Source of the DNA: Variovorax atrisoli 110B | GTDB lineage: Bacteria > Pseudomonadota > Gammaproteobacteria > Burkholderiales > Burkholderiaceae_C | Reading direction: 5' to 3' | Assembly: GCF_000382045.1 (NCBI RefSeq) | Contig: NZ_KB907456.1 | Location: 1 to 64,000, forward strand | DNA length: 64,000 nucleotides | Made by a program: the position numbers and the translations under genes | In this document: piece after piece, positions 22,299-31,392 of the stretch | Layout of the letters: each line of letters opens with the position of its first letter | Position numbering within the stretch: position 1 is the stretch's first letter | Notes under the pieces: generated by a model | What the model saw: only the letters and a program-made list of their open reading frames with translations | The model's database searches: none | What the model was told of the DNA's origin: nothing

Positions 22299-23510
22299 AT
22301 GATACCGGCCATGAATCGACGGCAGCTCTGGAGGGATCTTTCGCGCTTTCCGTGGCGCAACACCGCAGCGGTGCTCGGCGAGCGCTTCCGCGAGGACCGG
22401 CTCGGCCTCACGGCCAGCAGCCTGACCTTCACCACCACCATCGCGATGGTGCCCTTCTTCACGGTGGCGCTGGCTCTCTTCACCGTGTTCCCGATGTTCG
22501 CGAAGATGCAGGGCCGCCTGCAGCGCTGGCTCATCGAGAGCCTTATCCCGGACAACATCGCGCGGCAGGTGCTGGGCTACCTGAACCAGTTCGCGAGCAA
22601 GGCCAGCGGGCTCGGCATCGCGGGCCTGATCGTGCTGCTGATCACCGCCATCGCGCTGATCCTCACCATCGACAAGACGCTCAACAACATCTGGCGCGTG
22701 CGCTCGCCGCGGCCGTTCGCGCAGCGGGTGCTGATCTACTGGGCGGCCATCACGCTGGGGCCGATCATCCTCGCGGTGAGCCTTTCCACCACTTCGTACG
22801 TGGTCGCGGCCACCAGCGACGTGGTGGGACGCGGCATGGTGAAGCTGTTCTTCGACACCTTCGAGTTCTTGCTGCTCGCGGTCGGCATGGCCTCGCTCTA
22901 CCACTACGTGCCCAACACCAACGTGCGCTGGTCGCATGCATGGGCCGGAGGCATCTTCGTGGCGGCGGCCATCGAGATCGCCAAGCGCGTGCTGGGCTAC
23001 TACCTGAGCCTCGTGCCGACCTACTCGGTGCTGTACGGCGCCTTCGCCACGGTGCCGATCCTGCTTGTGTGGATCTACGTGGCCTGGGTGATCGTGCTGC
23101 TCGGCGCGGTCATCGCGGCCTACCTGCCCAGCCTGCTGACGGGCGTCGCGCGGCGCGGCGGCACTGCCGGCTGGCCCATGCAGTTGGCCATGGAGACGCT
23201 GCAGCACCTGGCCCGTGCGCAGGCCACGCCGGCCAAGGGCATGGGCGCGACCGAGCTGGTGACGCGCATGCGCGTCGATGCGCTGCAGCTCGCGCCGGTG
23301 CTCGAGACGCTGGTGGCGCTCGACTGGATCGCGCCGCTGGCGGAAGAGCCCGCCAACGAGGACCCGCGCTACGTGCTGCTCGCCGACCCCTCGACGCCCA
23401 TCGAGCCGCTGCTGAAGGAACTGCTGATGCCGCAGGCCGAGCCGCTCGAGGACCTCTGGCAGAAGGGTCCGCTGCGCTCCCTGCGGCTGGGCGACGTGCT
23501 GTTGATTTGA
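22299..23510 (+). CDS. YihY/BrkB-family inner-membrane protein
   Basis: A 403-aa protein of the YihY/virulence factor BrkB family. The body has six helices with the characteristic SLTFTTTIAMVPFFTVALALF near residue 38, VPNTNVRWSHAWAGG near 210 and YYLSLVPTYSVLYGAFATVP near 240. A cytoplasmic tail of about 120 residues carries a winged-helix-like segment. The family was once annotated as RNase BN; no nuclease motif is visible. The start at 22299 is chosen because GGGGAG lies 12 nt upstream; an ATG four codons later is possible. Function is unknown beyond membrane location. Confidence 0.85.
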   Translation: MIPAMNRRQLWRDLSRFPWRNTAAVLGERFREDRLGLTASSLTFTTTIAMVPFFTVALALFTVFPMFAKMQGRLQRWLIESLIPDNIARQVLGYLNQFASKASGLGIAGLIVLLITAIALILTIDKTLNNIWRVRSPRPFAQRVLIYWAAITLGPIILAVSLSTTSYVVAATSDVVGRGMVKLFFDTFEFLLLAVGMASLYHYVPNTNVRWSHAWAGGIFVAAAIEIAKRVLGYYLSLVPTYSVLYGAFATVPILLVWIYVAWVIVLLGAVIAAYLPSLLTGVARRGGTAGWPMQLAMETLQHLARAQATPAKGMGATELVTRMRVDALQLAPVLETLVALDWIAPLAEEPANEDPRYVLLADPSTPIEPLLKELLMPQAEPLEDLWQKGPLRSLRLGDVLLI

Positions 23511-23529
23511 TGGGATTGTTCCAGGAACA

Positions 23530-23611
23530 CCGCGGAACCGGCTCCGCCGGGCCGCCGGTGTTGCCCCCTGCAAGGGGAGGACGACCACGCGAAGTGGGCA
23601 AGCCTGGGGGT
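23530..23611. repeat. Dispersed hairpin repeat, copy R2
   Basis: A second copy of the R1 element, in the same orientation: CCGCGGAACCGGCTCCGCCG, then a CCCCC..GGGG stem, ACGCGAAGTGGG and GCCTGGGGG. It fills the gap between the convergent BrkB and DUF962 genes, where it may also act as a transcription-ending structure. Confidence 0.75.
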
Positions 23612-23952
23612 TAGTTGATTCTTACGCGCCCCAGCCAGATGTCCCGGTACATCGCCCAGTCGCCCATGAATGAATAGAGCGGCCGCTTGAACGATGCCGG
23701 CTTGTTCTTCTCGAAGCCGAAGTGCCCGACCCAGGCGAAGCCGTATCCAGCCAAGAGGCCTGCCAGCAGCCACCACGGATTGAGCGTGGCTACCAGCGCC
23801 ACCAGGCACAGCAGCGAGATGGTCGAGCCGGCGAAGTGCAGCCGCCGGCAGGTGAGGTTGGCATGCTCGGTCAGGTAGAAGGGATAGAACTCCGCGAAGC
23901 TCTTGAACTGGCGCGGATCGACGGCAGATGCGGGGGCGGTCGTGGTGTTCAT
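23611..23952 (-). CDS. DUF962/Mpo1-like membrane protein
   Basis: A 113-aa protein with FAEFYPFYLTEHANLTCRRLHF near the start, two or three hydrophobic segments (about 44-75) and GHFGFEKNKPA, the typical DUF962 signature with conserved histidines. Yeast Mpo1 of this family is an iron-dependent dioxygenase acting on 2-hydroxy fatty acids; the bacterial role is not established. The start MNTTTAP has AGGAG nine bases upstream, while the longer in-frame ATG lacks a site. Confidence 0.82.
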   Translation of the reverse strand: MNTTTAPASAVDPRQFKSFAEFYPFYLTEHANLTCRRLHFAGSTISLLCLVALVATLNPWWLLAGLLAGYGFAWVGHFGFEKNKPASFKRPLYSFMGDWAMYRDIWLGRVRIN

Positions 23953-24054
23953 CGTGCGAGTCTCCTGTACCCTTCGGGAGGGCTTTGTCCATAATAGCCA
24001 CGACCTCCCGGCCGCGCCAACCGGCCTTCCGATCACACCACCGACGCATCAGCC

Positions 24055-24447
24055 TTGAGCGCTATTCCAAGCCTTCCGAGCACCCCCGAGTCCGCCGGTC
24101 CGGCCGGCGATGCGCCCTGGGTCGTCTGCCTCTGCGCCGAATGGTGCGGCACCTGCCGCGATTACCGGCCGCTGCTCCAGGAAGTGGCACGGGCGCATCC
24201 GCAGTTCCGCTTCGCCTGGGTCGACATCGAGGACCATGCCGACATCGCCGATGCCTTCGACGTCGAGACCTTCCCGACCCTGCTGGTCGCCGGTTCCGAT
24301 GGCACGCGTTTCCTGGGTCCGCTGCTGCCGCATGCCGAGACGCTCTCGCGCATGCTCTCGGCGCTGCAGGCGCCGCAGCCCTCCAGCCTCGACGTCGACC
24401 TGCTGCTGGCCGTGCTGAACAAGAAGCCCGCAGTCTTCGCGGTCTGA
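24055..24447 (+). CDS. Thioredoxin-like protein
   Basis: A 130-aa cytoplasmic thioredoxin-fold protein. The active site CAEWCGTCRDY is near residue 30, with VDIEDHADIADAFDVETFPTLLVAG carrying the cis-proline (ETFPT). The only usable upstream start is TTG at 24055 with a weak ribosome site, since no ATG precedes the active site. There is no signal peptide. The C-terminal extension of about 30 residues is not part of the fold. It lies 18 bp before the NAD-binding oxidoreductase gene and is probably co-transcribed with it. Substrate unknown. Confidence 0.82.
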   Translation: MSAIPSLPSTPESAGPAGDAPWVVCLCAEWCGTCRDYRPLLQEVARAHPQFRFAWVDIEDHADIADAFDVETFPTLLVAGSDGTRFLGPLLPHAETLSRMLSALQAPQPSSLDVDLLLAVLNKKPAVFAV

Positions 24448-24465
24448 CCGGCTGGAGCCTTTCCC

Positions 24466-25128
24466 ATGAAAGTCCTAATCTTCGGCGCCACCGGCATGGT
24501 GGGGCAGGGCGTGCTGCGTGAATGCCTGCTGGCGCCCGACGTGGAAAGCGTCGTCGCAATCGGCCGCAACCCCACGGGGCAGCAGCACCCGAAGCTGCGC
24601 GACCTGGTCCACAGGAACATGTACGACTACGGCGACGTCGAATCGCAGCTGCAGGGTTTCGATGCCTGCTTCTTCTGCCTCGGCGTGTCCTCGGTGGGCA
24701 TGAAGGAGCCCGAGTACAGGCACATCACCTACGACCTGACGCTGGCCGCCGCCACCGTGCTCGCTCGGCTCAACCCGGGCATGACCTTCACCTACGTGAC
24801 GGGCGCGGGCACCGACAGCAGCGAGCGCGGCAGCAGCATGTGGGCGCGCGTGAAGGGCGCGACCGAGAACGCGCTGCTGCGCCTGCCGTTCAAGGCGGCC
24901 TACATGTTCCGTCCCGGCATGATCCAGCCGCTGCACGGCATCCGCTCGAAGACGCCGGTGTACGACGCGGCCATCGTCGTGCTCAAGCCCGTGCTCGGGC
25001 TGGCCTTCCGGCTTTGGCCGAACCGGGTGACGACGACCGAGAAGGTGGGACGCGCGATGCTGGCGGTGGCGCGCAACGGTGCGTCGAAGCCGATCCTCGA
25101 CCCCGCCGACATCAACGCCCTGGGCTGA
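24466..25128 (+). CDS. NAD(P)-binding epimerase-like protein
   Basis: A 220-aa Rossmann-fold protein with the nucleotide-binding GATGMVGQG at residues 8-16, followed by a VVAIGRNP strand-end. It belongs to the atypical short-chain/NmrA-like NAD(P)-binding group. The catalytic YxxxK of classical short-chain dehydrogenases is not evident. The 3' end overlaps the convergent LysR gene by 17 bp. Substrate cannot be predicted. Confidence 0.8.
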   Translation: MKVLIFGATGMVGQGVLRECLLAPDVESVVAIGRNPTGQQHPKLRDLVHRNMYDYGDVESQLQGFDACFFCLGVSSVGMKEPEYRHITYDLTLAAATVLARLNPGMTFTYVTGAGTDSSERGSSMWARVKGATENALLRLPFKAAYMFRPGMIQPLHGIRSKTPVYDAAIVVLKPVLGLAFRLWPNRVTTTEKVGRAMLAVARNGASKPILDPADINALG

Positions 25129-26080
25129 TCTCCTTCTTCGTTGCGCCGGAAGCCTGCGCGCGCCCCAGCTTGCGGCGCCCCGCGCTGGCGATGGCCGCGA
25201 CCAGGTGCCGCACGAAGTCCTGCGCCAGCGGCGGCAGCGTGCGGCCTTCGAGCGCCAGCACCTGCAATTGCCGCTGCTGCAGCGGCGCCTCTGCAAAAGG
25301 CCGCGCCACCACCGTGCCGTCGTCGATCAGGTGCATCACCGTGACCAGGCCCGAGAGCATCACATCGGGCGTGCGCAGCAGCGGCAGCAGCACCGAGGAG
25401 AAATTGCTCACGAAGAGCGCGCGGTACTGCAGCCCCTGCAGGCTGCAGGCCTGGTCGAAGAGCTGGCGGGCGGTCACGCCCTTGTCGCCCACGGCCAGCG
25501 GATAGCGCACCGCGTCGGCCACCGACACCACGCGCTGGCGTGCCAGCGGATGGTCGGGCCGCAGCACTGCGTACACCGGCGCGGTGGCCGAGTGCTCGAT
25601 CTTCAGGCCGGGCTCGGGCGCGACCACGTACTTGAGCGCGATGTCGGTCTCGCCGCGCGCCAGCAGAGAGCTCACGCCGTCGGGCGAGCCCACGTGCAGC
25701 TCCAGCTGGCAGCCCGGGTTGGCCGACTCGAAGCTGCGCATCACCAGCGGCATGAAGTGCCCCGCGAAGCCTTCGGTGCAGGCCATGCGGATGCGCCGCG
25801 CGCTCTGGCCGCCGAGGTCGCGCACCTGCTCTATCACCTGCTCGATGTCGATCTGCGCATTGCGCAGGTGCGCCGCCAGCCGCTCGCCGGCCGCCGTGAG
25901 CGCCATGCCCCGCGCATGTCGTTCGAAGAGCGGCGTGCCCAGGCTGTCCTCCAGCTTGGCGATCTGCCGGCTCACCGCCGACGAGGCCACGAAGAGGCGG
26001 GCGGCCGCCTGGTTGACCGAGCCGCTGCGCGCCACTTCGAGGAAGTGCCGCATCGGGATGCTGAGGAGCGGGAGCGTCAT
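25112..26080 (-). CDS. LysR-family regulator of the M20/Bug locus
   Basis: A 322-aa LysR regulator. The N-terminal helix-turn-helix spans about 5-65 (MRHFLEVARSGSVNQAAARL, then SSAVSRQIAKLEDSLG) and a periplasmic-binding-like effector domain follows. It is divergent from the M20 peptidase and binding-protein genes, which it most likely controls. The start MTLPLLS aligns with the usual HTH position; an in-frame ATG 46 codons upstream would run through the intergenic operator. Confidence 0.9.
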   Translation of the reverse strand: MTLPLLSIPMRHFLEVARSGSVNQAAARLFVASSAVSRQIAKLEDSLGTPLFERHARGMALTAAGERLAAHLRNAQIDIEQVIEQVRDLGGQSARRIRMACTEGFAGHFMPLVMRSFESANPGCQLELHVGSPDGVSSLLARGETDIALKYVVAPEPGLKIEHSATAPVYAVLRPDHPLARQRVVSVADAVRYPLAVGDKGVTARQLFDQACSLQGLQYRALFVSNFSSVLLPLLRTPDVMLSGLVTVMHLIDDGTVVARPFAEAPLQQRQLQVLALEGRTLPPLAQDFVRHLVAAIASAGRRKLGRAQASGATKKEISPGR

Positions 26081-26104
26081 GGCAGGGGTGGAAGTGGCCG
26101 AAGT

Positions 26105-26121
26105 ATTGCCTTCAAGGCAAT
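26105..26121. promoter_or_regulatory. Perfect palindrome, candidate LysR operator
   Basis: ATTGCCTTCAAGGCAAT is a perfect 8-1-8 palindrome containing T-N11-A-type symmetry, in the 127-bp gap between the divergent LysR and M20 peptidase genes. Position and symmetry fit a LysR recognition site. Confidence 0.6.
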
Positions 26122-26207
26122 GGTAGCTTGCCAAAACGATGCTGGAAGCATCGGCCTTCAGGCCTTGTACTTGCTGTCCCGATGGACCGAAAGACAAGGA
26201 ACCCTTC

Positions 26208-27635
26208 ATGCAACGCAAGGACAGCCTCGCCGCCGCAGCAGCCTACTTCGACAAGGGCGGCTTCTTCGCCGACCTCCAGCGCCGCGTCGCCTTCCGCACC
26301 GAAAGCGACACTGGCGCCGCCACGCCTGCGCTCGAGGCCTACCTGCGCGAGGAGATGATTCCGCCGCTCGCCGCACTCGGCTTCGCCTGCGAGGTGGTCG
26401 CCAACCCGGTGCCCGGCGGCGGGCCCTTCCTCATCGCGCGCCGCATCGAGGACCCGTCCCTGCCCACCGTGATGACCTACGGGCACGGCGACGTGGTCAG
26501 CGGGCAGGACGCGCACTGGGAAGAGGGCCTCGCCCCCTGGGCGCTGACGGCACGCGGCGAGCGCTGGTACGGGCGCGGCACGGCCGACAACAAGGGCCAG
26601 CACAGCATCAACATCGGCGGCCTGGCGGCAGCGCTGGAGGCCCGCGGCGGCAGGCTCGGCTACAACGTGACCTGGCTCGTCGAGATGGGCGAGGAGGCCG
26701 CCTCGCCCGGCCTGCACGCAGTGTGCGCGCAGCAGCGCGACAAGCTGCGCGCCGACCTGTTCATCGCCAGCGACGGCCCGCGCGTGAGCGCGGCGCGGCC
26801 GACGCTGTTCCTAGGCTCCCGCGGCGCGGTCAATTTCAGCCTGCGCCTGCGCGCCCGGCCGCGCGGCTATCACTCGGGCAACTGGGGCGGTGTGCTGGTC
26901 AATCCGGGCACCGTCGTCAGCCATGCGGTGGCTTCGCTGGTGGATGCGCGCGGACGCATCCTCGTCGAGGCGCTTCGCCCGCCGCCGGTCACACAGGCGG
27001 TGCGCGATGCGCTGGCCAGCATCGCCATCGGCGGCGGCGCGGACGATCCCGAGGTCGACGAAGGCTGGGGCGAGCCCGGCCTGAGCCCGGCGGAGCGGCT
27101 GGTGGCCTGGAACAACATCGAGGTGCTGGCGCTCGGCGCAGGCTCGCCGCAGCGGCCCGTCAACGCGATTCCCTCGGAGGCCGTGGCGCACTGCCAGCTG
27201 CGCTTCGTGGTCGGCACGCCCTGGCAGGACCTGCAGAAGATCGTGCGCGCGCACCTCGATGCGCACGGCTTCGGCCAGGTCGAGGTGGAGGTCACGCTGA
27301 CCGGCGCCGCGACACGGCTCGACGTGGAGAACCCCTGGGTGGGCTGGGCGCGTCGTTCCATCGAGGAAAGCAGCGGCCAGCGCCTGGACCTGCTGCCCAA
27401 CCTCGCCGGTTCGCTGCCGAACGACGTGTTCGCCGACCAGCTCGGGCTGCCCACGCTGTGGGTGCCGCATTCGTACCCGGCCTGCTCGCAGCACGCGCCC
27501 AACGAACACCTGCTCGCGCCGCTGGCGCGCGAGGGCCTGCAGATCATGGCCGGCCTCTACTGGGACCTGGGCGAGCCGGGCCTCGCGCCTTGGGCCGCCG
27601 GCCGGCTTGCGCAATCCGCTTCCGCTCTCTCCTGA
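26208..27635 (+). CDS. M20-family metallopeptidase/amidohydrolase
   Basis: A 475-aa zinc hydrolase of peptidase family M20. TYGHGDVVSGQ (metal His and Asp) lies near residue 88, GRGTADNKGQ near 123, LVEMGEEAASPG near 155 and the late SYPACSQHAPNEH near 425. Many M20 members cleave dipeptides or N-acyl amino acids. The next gene encodes a solute-binding protein, so the pair may import and hydrolyse one amide-type substrate. The start (MQRKDSL) has AAGGAA seven bases upstream. Confidence 0.9.
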   Translation: MQRKDSLAAAAAYFDKGGFFADLQRRVAFRTESDTGAATPALEAYLREEMIPPLAALGFACEVVANPVPGGGPFLIARRIEDPSLPTVMTYGHGDVVSGQDAHWEEGLAPWALTARGERWYGRGTADNKGQHSINIGGLAAALEARGGRLGYNVTWLVEMGEEAASPGLHAVCAQQRDKLRADLFIASDGPRVSAARPTLFLGSRGAVNFSLRLRARPRGYHSGNWGGVLVNPGTVVSHAVASLVDARGRILVEALRPPPVTQAVRDALASIAIGGGADDPEVDEGWGEPGLSPAERLVAWNNIEVLALGAGSPQRPVNAIPSEAVAHCQLRFVVGTPWQDLQKIVRAHLDAHGFGQVEVEVTLTGAATRLDVENPWVGWARRSIEESSGQRLDLLPNLAGSLPNDVFADQLGLPTLWVPHSYPACSQHAPNEHLLAPLAREGLQIMAGLYWDLGEPGLAPWAAGRLAQSASALS

Positions 27636-27643
27636 CACGCACC

Positions 27644-28633
27644 ATGGACATCGCCATCTCCCGTCGCCGCTTCGGCCTGCTTCTTTCCGCTTGCGCCGTG
27701 CCGGGCGCTCATTCGCCCGTCTTCGCCCAGGGGGCCTGGCCCGAACGTCCGATCAAGCTCGTCGTGCCTTTCCCGCCGGGCGGCGGCACCGACCTGGTTG
27801 CGCGGGCGATGGGGCAGACGCTGTCGGAGCAGCTCGGCCAGCCCGTCGTGATCGACAACAAGCCCGGCGCCTCCACCATCATCGGCACTGACGCGGTCGC
27901 CAAGGCCGCACCCGATGGCTACACGCTGCTGCTGTCGGGCTCGACCAGCTTCAGCGTGAACCCGGCCCTGCGCGCCAGGCTGCCCTACGACACGGTGCGC
28001 GACCTCGCGCCCATCGCCATCGTGGCGCGCACGCCCCTGGTGCTGGTGGTGGGCAAGGGCCAGCCCTGGCAGTCGCTGCCCGAACTCGTCGCGGCGGCCA
28101 AGGCGAGGCCGAAGAGCATCCGATACGCCACCTTCGGTTCCGGCTCGGGGCCCCACCTGTCGGGCGAGCTGTTCGCGCTGGCCGCGGGCATCCAGCTGCA
28201 GGACATTCCGTACAAGGGCAGCAGCCAGAGCGCGCTGGCGGTGATCGGCGGCGAGGTCGAGATCGCCATCGACACCGTGGCGGCGGTGGCGCCGCACGTG
28301 CGCGCAGGCAAGCTGCGCGCGCTGGGCATCGTGGGCGCGACGCGCTCCAGCATGCTGCCGGAGGTGCGCACGCTGGCCGAACAGGGCCTGCCCGAGGCCA
28401 CTTTCGACGCCTGGTACGGCTTCGCCGCCCCGGCGCGCACGCCGGCTCCGGTTGTCGACAAGCTCGCCCGCACCGTCGTCGCGACCATGGGCCACCCGGC
28501 GCTGCAGGCCCAACTGCGCGCGCAGGGCATGGAGCCGGTGGCCATCGGCGCGGCGGCGTTCCGCGCGCAGATGGAAGGCGAGATCTCGCGCTACCGCGCG
28601 CTCGCCCACCGGGCTGGCATCGCGGCGGAGTAG
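27644..28633 (+). CDS. Bug/TctC-family periplasmic solute-binding protein 1
   Basis: A 329-aa binding protein with a signal peptide (RRRFGLLLSACAVPGAHSPVFA, cleavage near residue 29; the twin arginine suggests possible Tat use). Diagnostic Bug motifs are PIKLVVPFPPGGGTD, DNKPGAS and APDGYTLL. No TctA/TctB membrane subunits are nearby, so it is an orphan, as is common in Comamonadaceae and Bordetella. It starts 8 bp after the M20 hydrolase, which suggests that the ligand is the hydrolase substrate or product. Confidence 0.92.
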   Translation: MDIAISRRRFGLLLSACAVPGAHSPVFAQGAWPERPIKLVVPFPPGGGTDLVARAMGQTLSEQLGQPVVIDNKPGASTIIGTDAVAKAAPDGYTLLLSGSTSFSVNPALRARLPYDTVRDLAPIAIVARTPLVLVVGKGQPWQSLPELVAAAKARPKSIRYATFGSGSGPHLSGELFALAAGIQLQDIPYKGSSQSALAVIGGEVEIAIDTVAAVAPHVRAGKLRALGIVGATRSSMLPEVRTLAEQGLPEATFDAWYGFAAPARTPAPVVDKLARTVVATMGHPALQAQLRAQGMEPVAIGAAAFRAQMEGEISRYRALAHRAGIAAE

Positions 28634-28636
28634 GGC

Positions 28637-29443
28637 TCAGGCGTTCAGGAAGTCGCGCAGCGCGAACAGCACCTCGTCGGGCGCCTCGTTCATCAGCGAG
28701 TGGCCCGCGCGAACCGTCACCACCTTCGCGTTGCGCGCCTTGCCCACCAGCGCCTTGGTGGCGCGCGGCGGCGTCATCTGGTCGGCATCGCCGAGCAGGA
28801 AGAGCACCGGGCACTGCACCTTCTCGATGGCCGCCTCGCCGTTCGCGTAGTCGTTGCAGGCCTTGAAGCCGATGTGGAACACATTCGCCTCGCGGTTGCT
28901 CGCGAGCACGCGGCGCATCAGCGCGCGCGAGCTGCCGTAGAGCCAGGTGCCGGGGCCGAGCGAGGAGGGCGGCGGTGCCAGCAGCGAGTGCGAGAAGGTG
29001 TTGACCATGGCGATGGCGCGCTGCGGGTCGCTCACCGAGCTTTCGAGCAGCGCGGGCGACACCGCCATCGGATAGGCCGTGCCGACCATCGCAAGCTGCG
29101 TGATGCGCTCCGGCGCGCGCGACGCCGCTTCCAGTGCGATCAGCGAGCCGAAGCTGTGGCCGACCAGCGCTGCCTTCTGCACGCCCGCCGCGTCGAGCAG
29201 CGCGATCACGAACTGCGCCGCCTCTTCCACGCTGGCCGGCGGCGGGCCCTCGCTCTTGCAGTGGCCGGGCAGGTCGACCGCGAGCACGTTCCAGCCGTGG
29301 TTGGCGAACCAGCGGCTCTGCAGGATCCACACGCTGTGGTCGTTGAGCACGCCGTGGATGAAGACGACCGTGGGCTTGGCCGCATCGAAGGGCTTGCCGC
29401 CGGTGTAGCAGTAGGTGGCGTGGCCGTTGACGGTGTAGTTCAT
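28637..29443 (-). CDS. Alpha/beta hydrolase
   Basis: A 268-aa alpha/beta hydrolase. The oxyanion region FIHGVLNDHSVW is followed by the nucleophile elbow GHSFGS near residue 96, an acidic residue in LLGDADQMTP and the catalytic histidine in RAGHSLMNE. ATG at 29443 is chosen; it lies one base after the metY stop codon. The family includes esterases, C-C hydrolases and haloperoxidases, and the specific substrate is not apparent. It is convergent with the Bug gene, with 3 bp between stops. Confidence 0.85.
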   Translation of the reverse strand: MNYTVNGHATYCYTGGKPFDAAKPTVVFIHGVLNDHSVWILQSRWFANHGWNVLAVDLPGHCKSEGPPPASVEEAAQFVIALLDAAGVQKAALVGHSFGSLIALEAASRAPERITQLAMVGTAYPMAVSPALLESSVSDPQRAIAMVNTFSHSLLAPPPSSLGPGTWLYGSSRALMRRVLASNREANVFHIGFKACNDYANGEAAIEKVQCPVLFLLGDADQMTPPRATKALVGKARNAKVVTVRAGHSLMNEAPDEVLFALRDFLNA

Positions 29444-29444
29444 C

Positions 29445-30755
29445 TCAGGCACCCGCCTTTTCCGCGGCCTTCAGGGCGCGCTTGAGGTCGTCGATCAGGT
29501 CGGCCGGGTCTTCCAGGCCGATCGAGAGGCGGATCGTGCCCTGAGAGATGCCCGCACCGGCCAGCGCCTCGTCGGTCATGCGGAAGTGCGTGGTGCTCGC
29601 GGGGTGGATCACCAGGCTGCGGCAGTCGCCCACGTTGGCCAGGTGGCTGAAGAGCTTCAGCGCCTCGATGAAGGCCTTGCCCTGGGCGCGGCTGCCGTTG
29701 ATGTCGAAGCTGAATACGGCTCCGGCGCCGCGCGCGCCGTGGCGCAGCAGCTTCTGCGCGAGCGCGTGGCTCGGGTGCGATTCGATCAGCGGATGTCCCA
29801 CGCGCGACACGAAGGGGTGGCTCGCGAGGAACTCGACCACCTTCTGCGTGCTGTCGATGTGACGCTCCATGCGCAGCGGCAGCGTCTCGATGCCCTGCAG
29901 GATCAGCCATGCCGTGTGCGGGCTCATCGAGGCGCCGAAGTCGCGCAGCCCCTCGCGGCGGGCGCGCAGCAGGAAGGCGCCGACGGTGCTTTCCTCGCTG
30001 AACACCATGTTGTGGAAGCCGTCGTAGGCCTGGGTCAGCTCGGCGAACTTGCCTGATTTCTCCCAGTCGAAGCTGCCGCCGTCGACCACCACGCCGCCGA
30101 TGACGGTACCGTGGCCCGAGAGGAACTTGGTGGCCGAGTGGTAGACCAGGTCGGCGCCCCAGTCGAAGGGCTTGATCAGGTAGGGCGAGGTGAGCGTGGA
30201 ATCGACCAGCAGCGGCACGCCCGCCTCGTGGGCGATGTCGGCCACGGCCGGGATGTCGAGCACGTCGAGCCCGGGGTTGCCCACCGTCTCGCCGAAGAAG
30301 AGCTTGGTCTCGGGGCGTACCGCGGCGCGCCAGCCGTCGAGGTCGCCGGGCTTGACGAAGGTGGTCTCGATGCCGAAGCGGCGCATCGTGTAGTGCAGCA
30401 GGTTCTGCGAGCCGCCGTACAGGGCCGTGCTGGCCACGATGTGCGAGCCCGCGCCCATCAGCGTGGCCACCGACAGGTGCAGCGCCGCCTGCCCGCTGGC
30501 GGTGGCAATAGCGCCGATGCCGCCCTCGAGCGCCGACACGCGCTGCTCCAGCACCGCGTTGGTCGGGTTGCTGATGCGCGAGTACACGTGGCCGGCGCGC
30601 TCCAGGTTGAACAGGGCGGCCGCGTGGTCGCTGGATTCGAAGACGAAGGAGGTGGTCAGGTGGATCGGCACCGCCCGCGCGCCGGTGGCGGGGTCTGGCG
30701 CGGCGCCGGCGTGCAGCGCGAGGGTGTCGAAACCGGGGTCGGAATATCCGGGCAT
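29445..30755 (-). CDS. metY: O-acetylhomoserine sulfhydrylase
   Basis: A 436-aa PLP enzyme of the Cys/Met metabolism family. SNPTNAVLEQRVSALEGG, ASGQAALH, the PLP lysine in HSATKFLSGHG and the late VGDCRSLVIHPASTTH distinguish the MetY group from cystathionine enzymes. It makes homocysteine from O-acetylhomoserine and sulfide (direct sulfhydrylation). MetZ (O-succinylhomoserine) is the main alternative. The start MPGYSDP has AGAAAGG five bases upstream. The hydrolase gene follows directly and may be co-transcribed. Confidence 0.88.
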   Translation of the reverse strand: MPGYSDPGFDTLALHAGAAPDPATGARAVPIHLTTSFVFESSDHAAALFNLERAGHVYSRISNPTNAVLEQRVSALEGGIGAIATASGQAALHLSVATLMGAGSHIVASTALYGGSQNLLHYTMRRFGIETTFVKPGDLDGWRAAVRPETKLFFGETVGNPGLDVLDIPAVADIAHEAGVPLLVDSTLTSPYLIKPFDWGADLVYHSATKFLSGHGTVIGGVVVDGGSFDWEKSGKFAELTQAYDGFHNMVFSEESTVGAFLLRARREGLRDFGASMSPHTAWLILQGIETLPLRMERHIDSTQKVVEFLASHPFVSRVGHPLIESHPSHALAQKLLRHGARGAGAVFSFDINGSRAQGKAFIEALKLFSHLANVGDCRSLVIHPASTTHFRMTDEALAGAGISQGTIRLSIGLEDPADLIDDLKRALKAAEKAGA

Positions 30756-30922
30756 GAGGGCCTTTCTCGTGTCTGAGCTGTTGTCTCCTGGCAAAGCCCC
30801 GTTACGTCTGCAATTCAGCGTGCGCGACAGGGGCGCTCAGGTCGGCGTCGATTGTGGGCTATATTCAAAAACGGCACGCCCGCCGAGATAGCCGAGATTG
30901 AGTCCCCCAGAGGAGCAAAACG

Positions 30923-31375
30923 ATGAAAGTCAGCGACATCCTTCGCGTCAAGGGCAATACGCTCTTCACCATCACGCCAGACGACCTGCTGGCAGAAGCC
31001 GCCAAGACGATGGCGGAAAAGGACATCGGTTCGCTGGTGGTCATGGAACACGGCGACCTGGTCGGCATGCTCACCTTCCGCGAGGTGATCGTGACCATCG
31101 TCGCCAATGGGGGCCAGGTCGGCACCACGCTCGTGCGCAAGGCCATGGACGACGCCCCCGTCACCTGCACCCTGGAAACCGACCTCGACGAGATCCGCCG
31201 CATCATGCTGGAGCGCCACGCGCGCTACATGCCCGTGATGGACAAGCGCATGCTGATGGGCGTGATCAGCTTCTACGACGTGGCCAAGGCCGTGGTGGAC
31301 AGCCAGAACTTCGAGAACAAGATGCTCAAGGCCTACATCCGCGACTGGCCCGAGGAAGACGAGAAGGCCGGCTGA
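30923..31375 (+). CDS. CBS-domain protein
   Basis: A 150-aa protein made of two CBS motifs (about 5-62 and 75-130), seen as LAEAAKTMAEKDIGSLVVME and LDEIRRIMLERHARYMPVMD. Tandem CBS domains usually bind adenosine nucleotides. No catalytic domain is attached. The gene is divergent from metY with a 167-bp gap in which only the AGGAG ribosome site eight bases before the ATG is clear. Confidence 0.88.
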   Translation: MKVSDILRVKGNTLFTITPDDLLAEAAKTMAEKDIGSLVVMEHGDLVGMLTFREVIVTIVANGGQVGTTLVRKAMDDAPVTCTLETDLDEIRRIMLERHARYMPVMDKRMLMGVISFYDVAKAVVDSQNFENKMLKAYIRDWPEEDEKAG

Positions 31376-31392
31376 CCCGCCGGCATCCCCTT

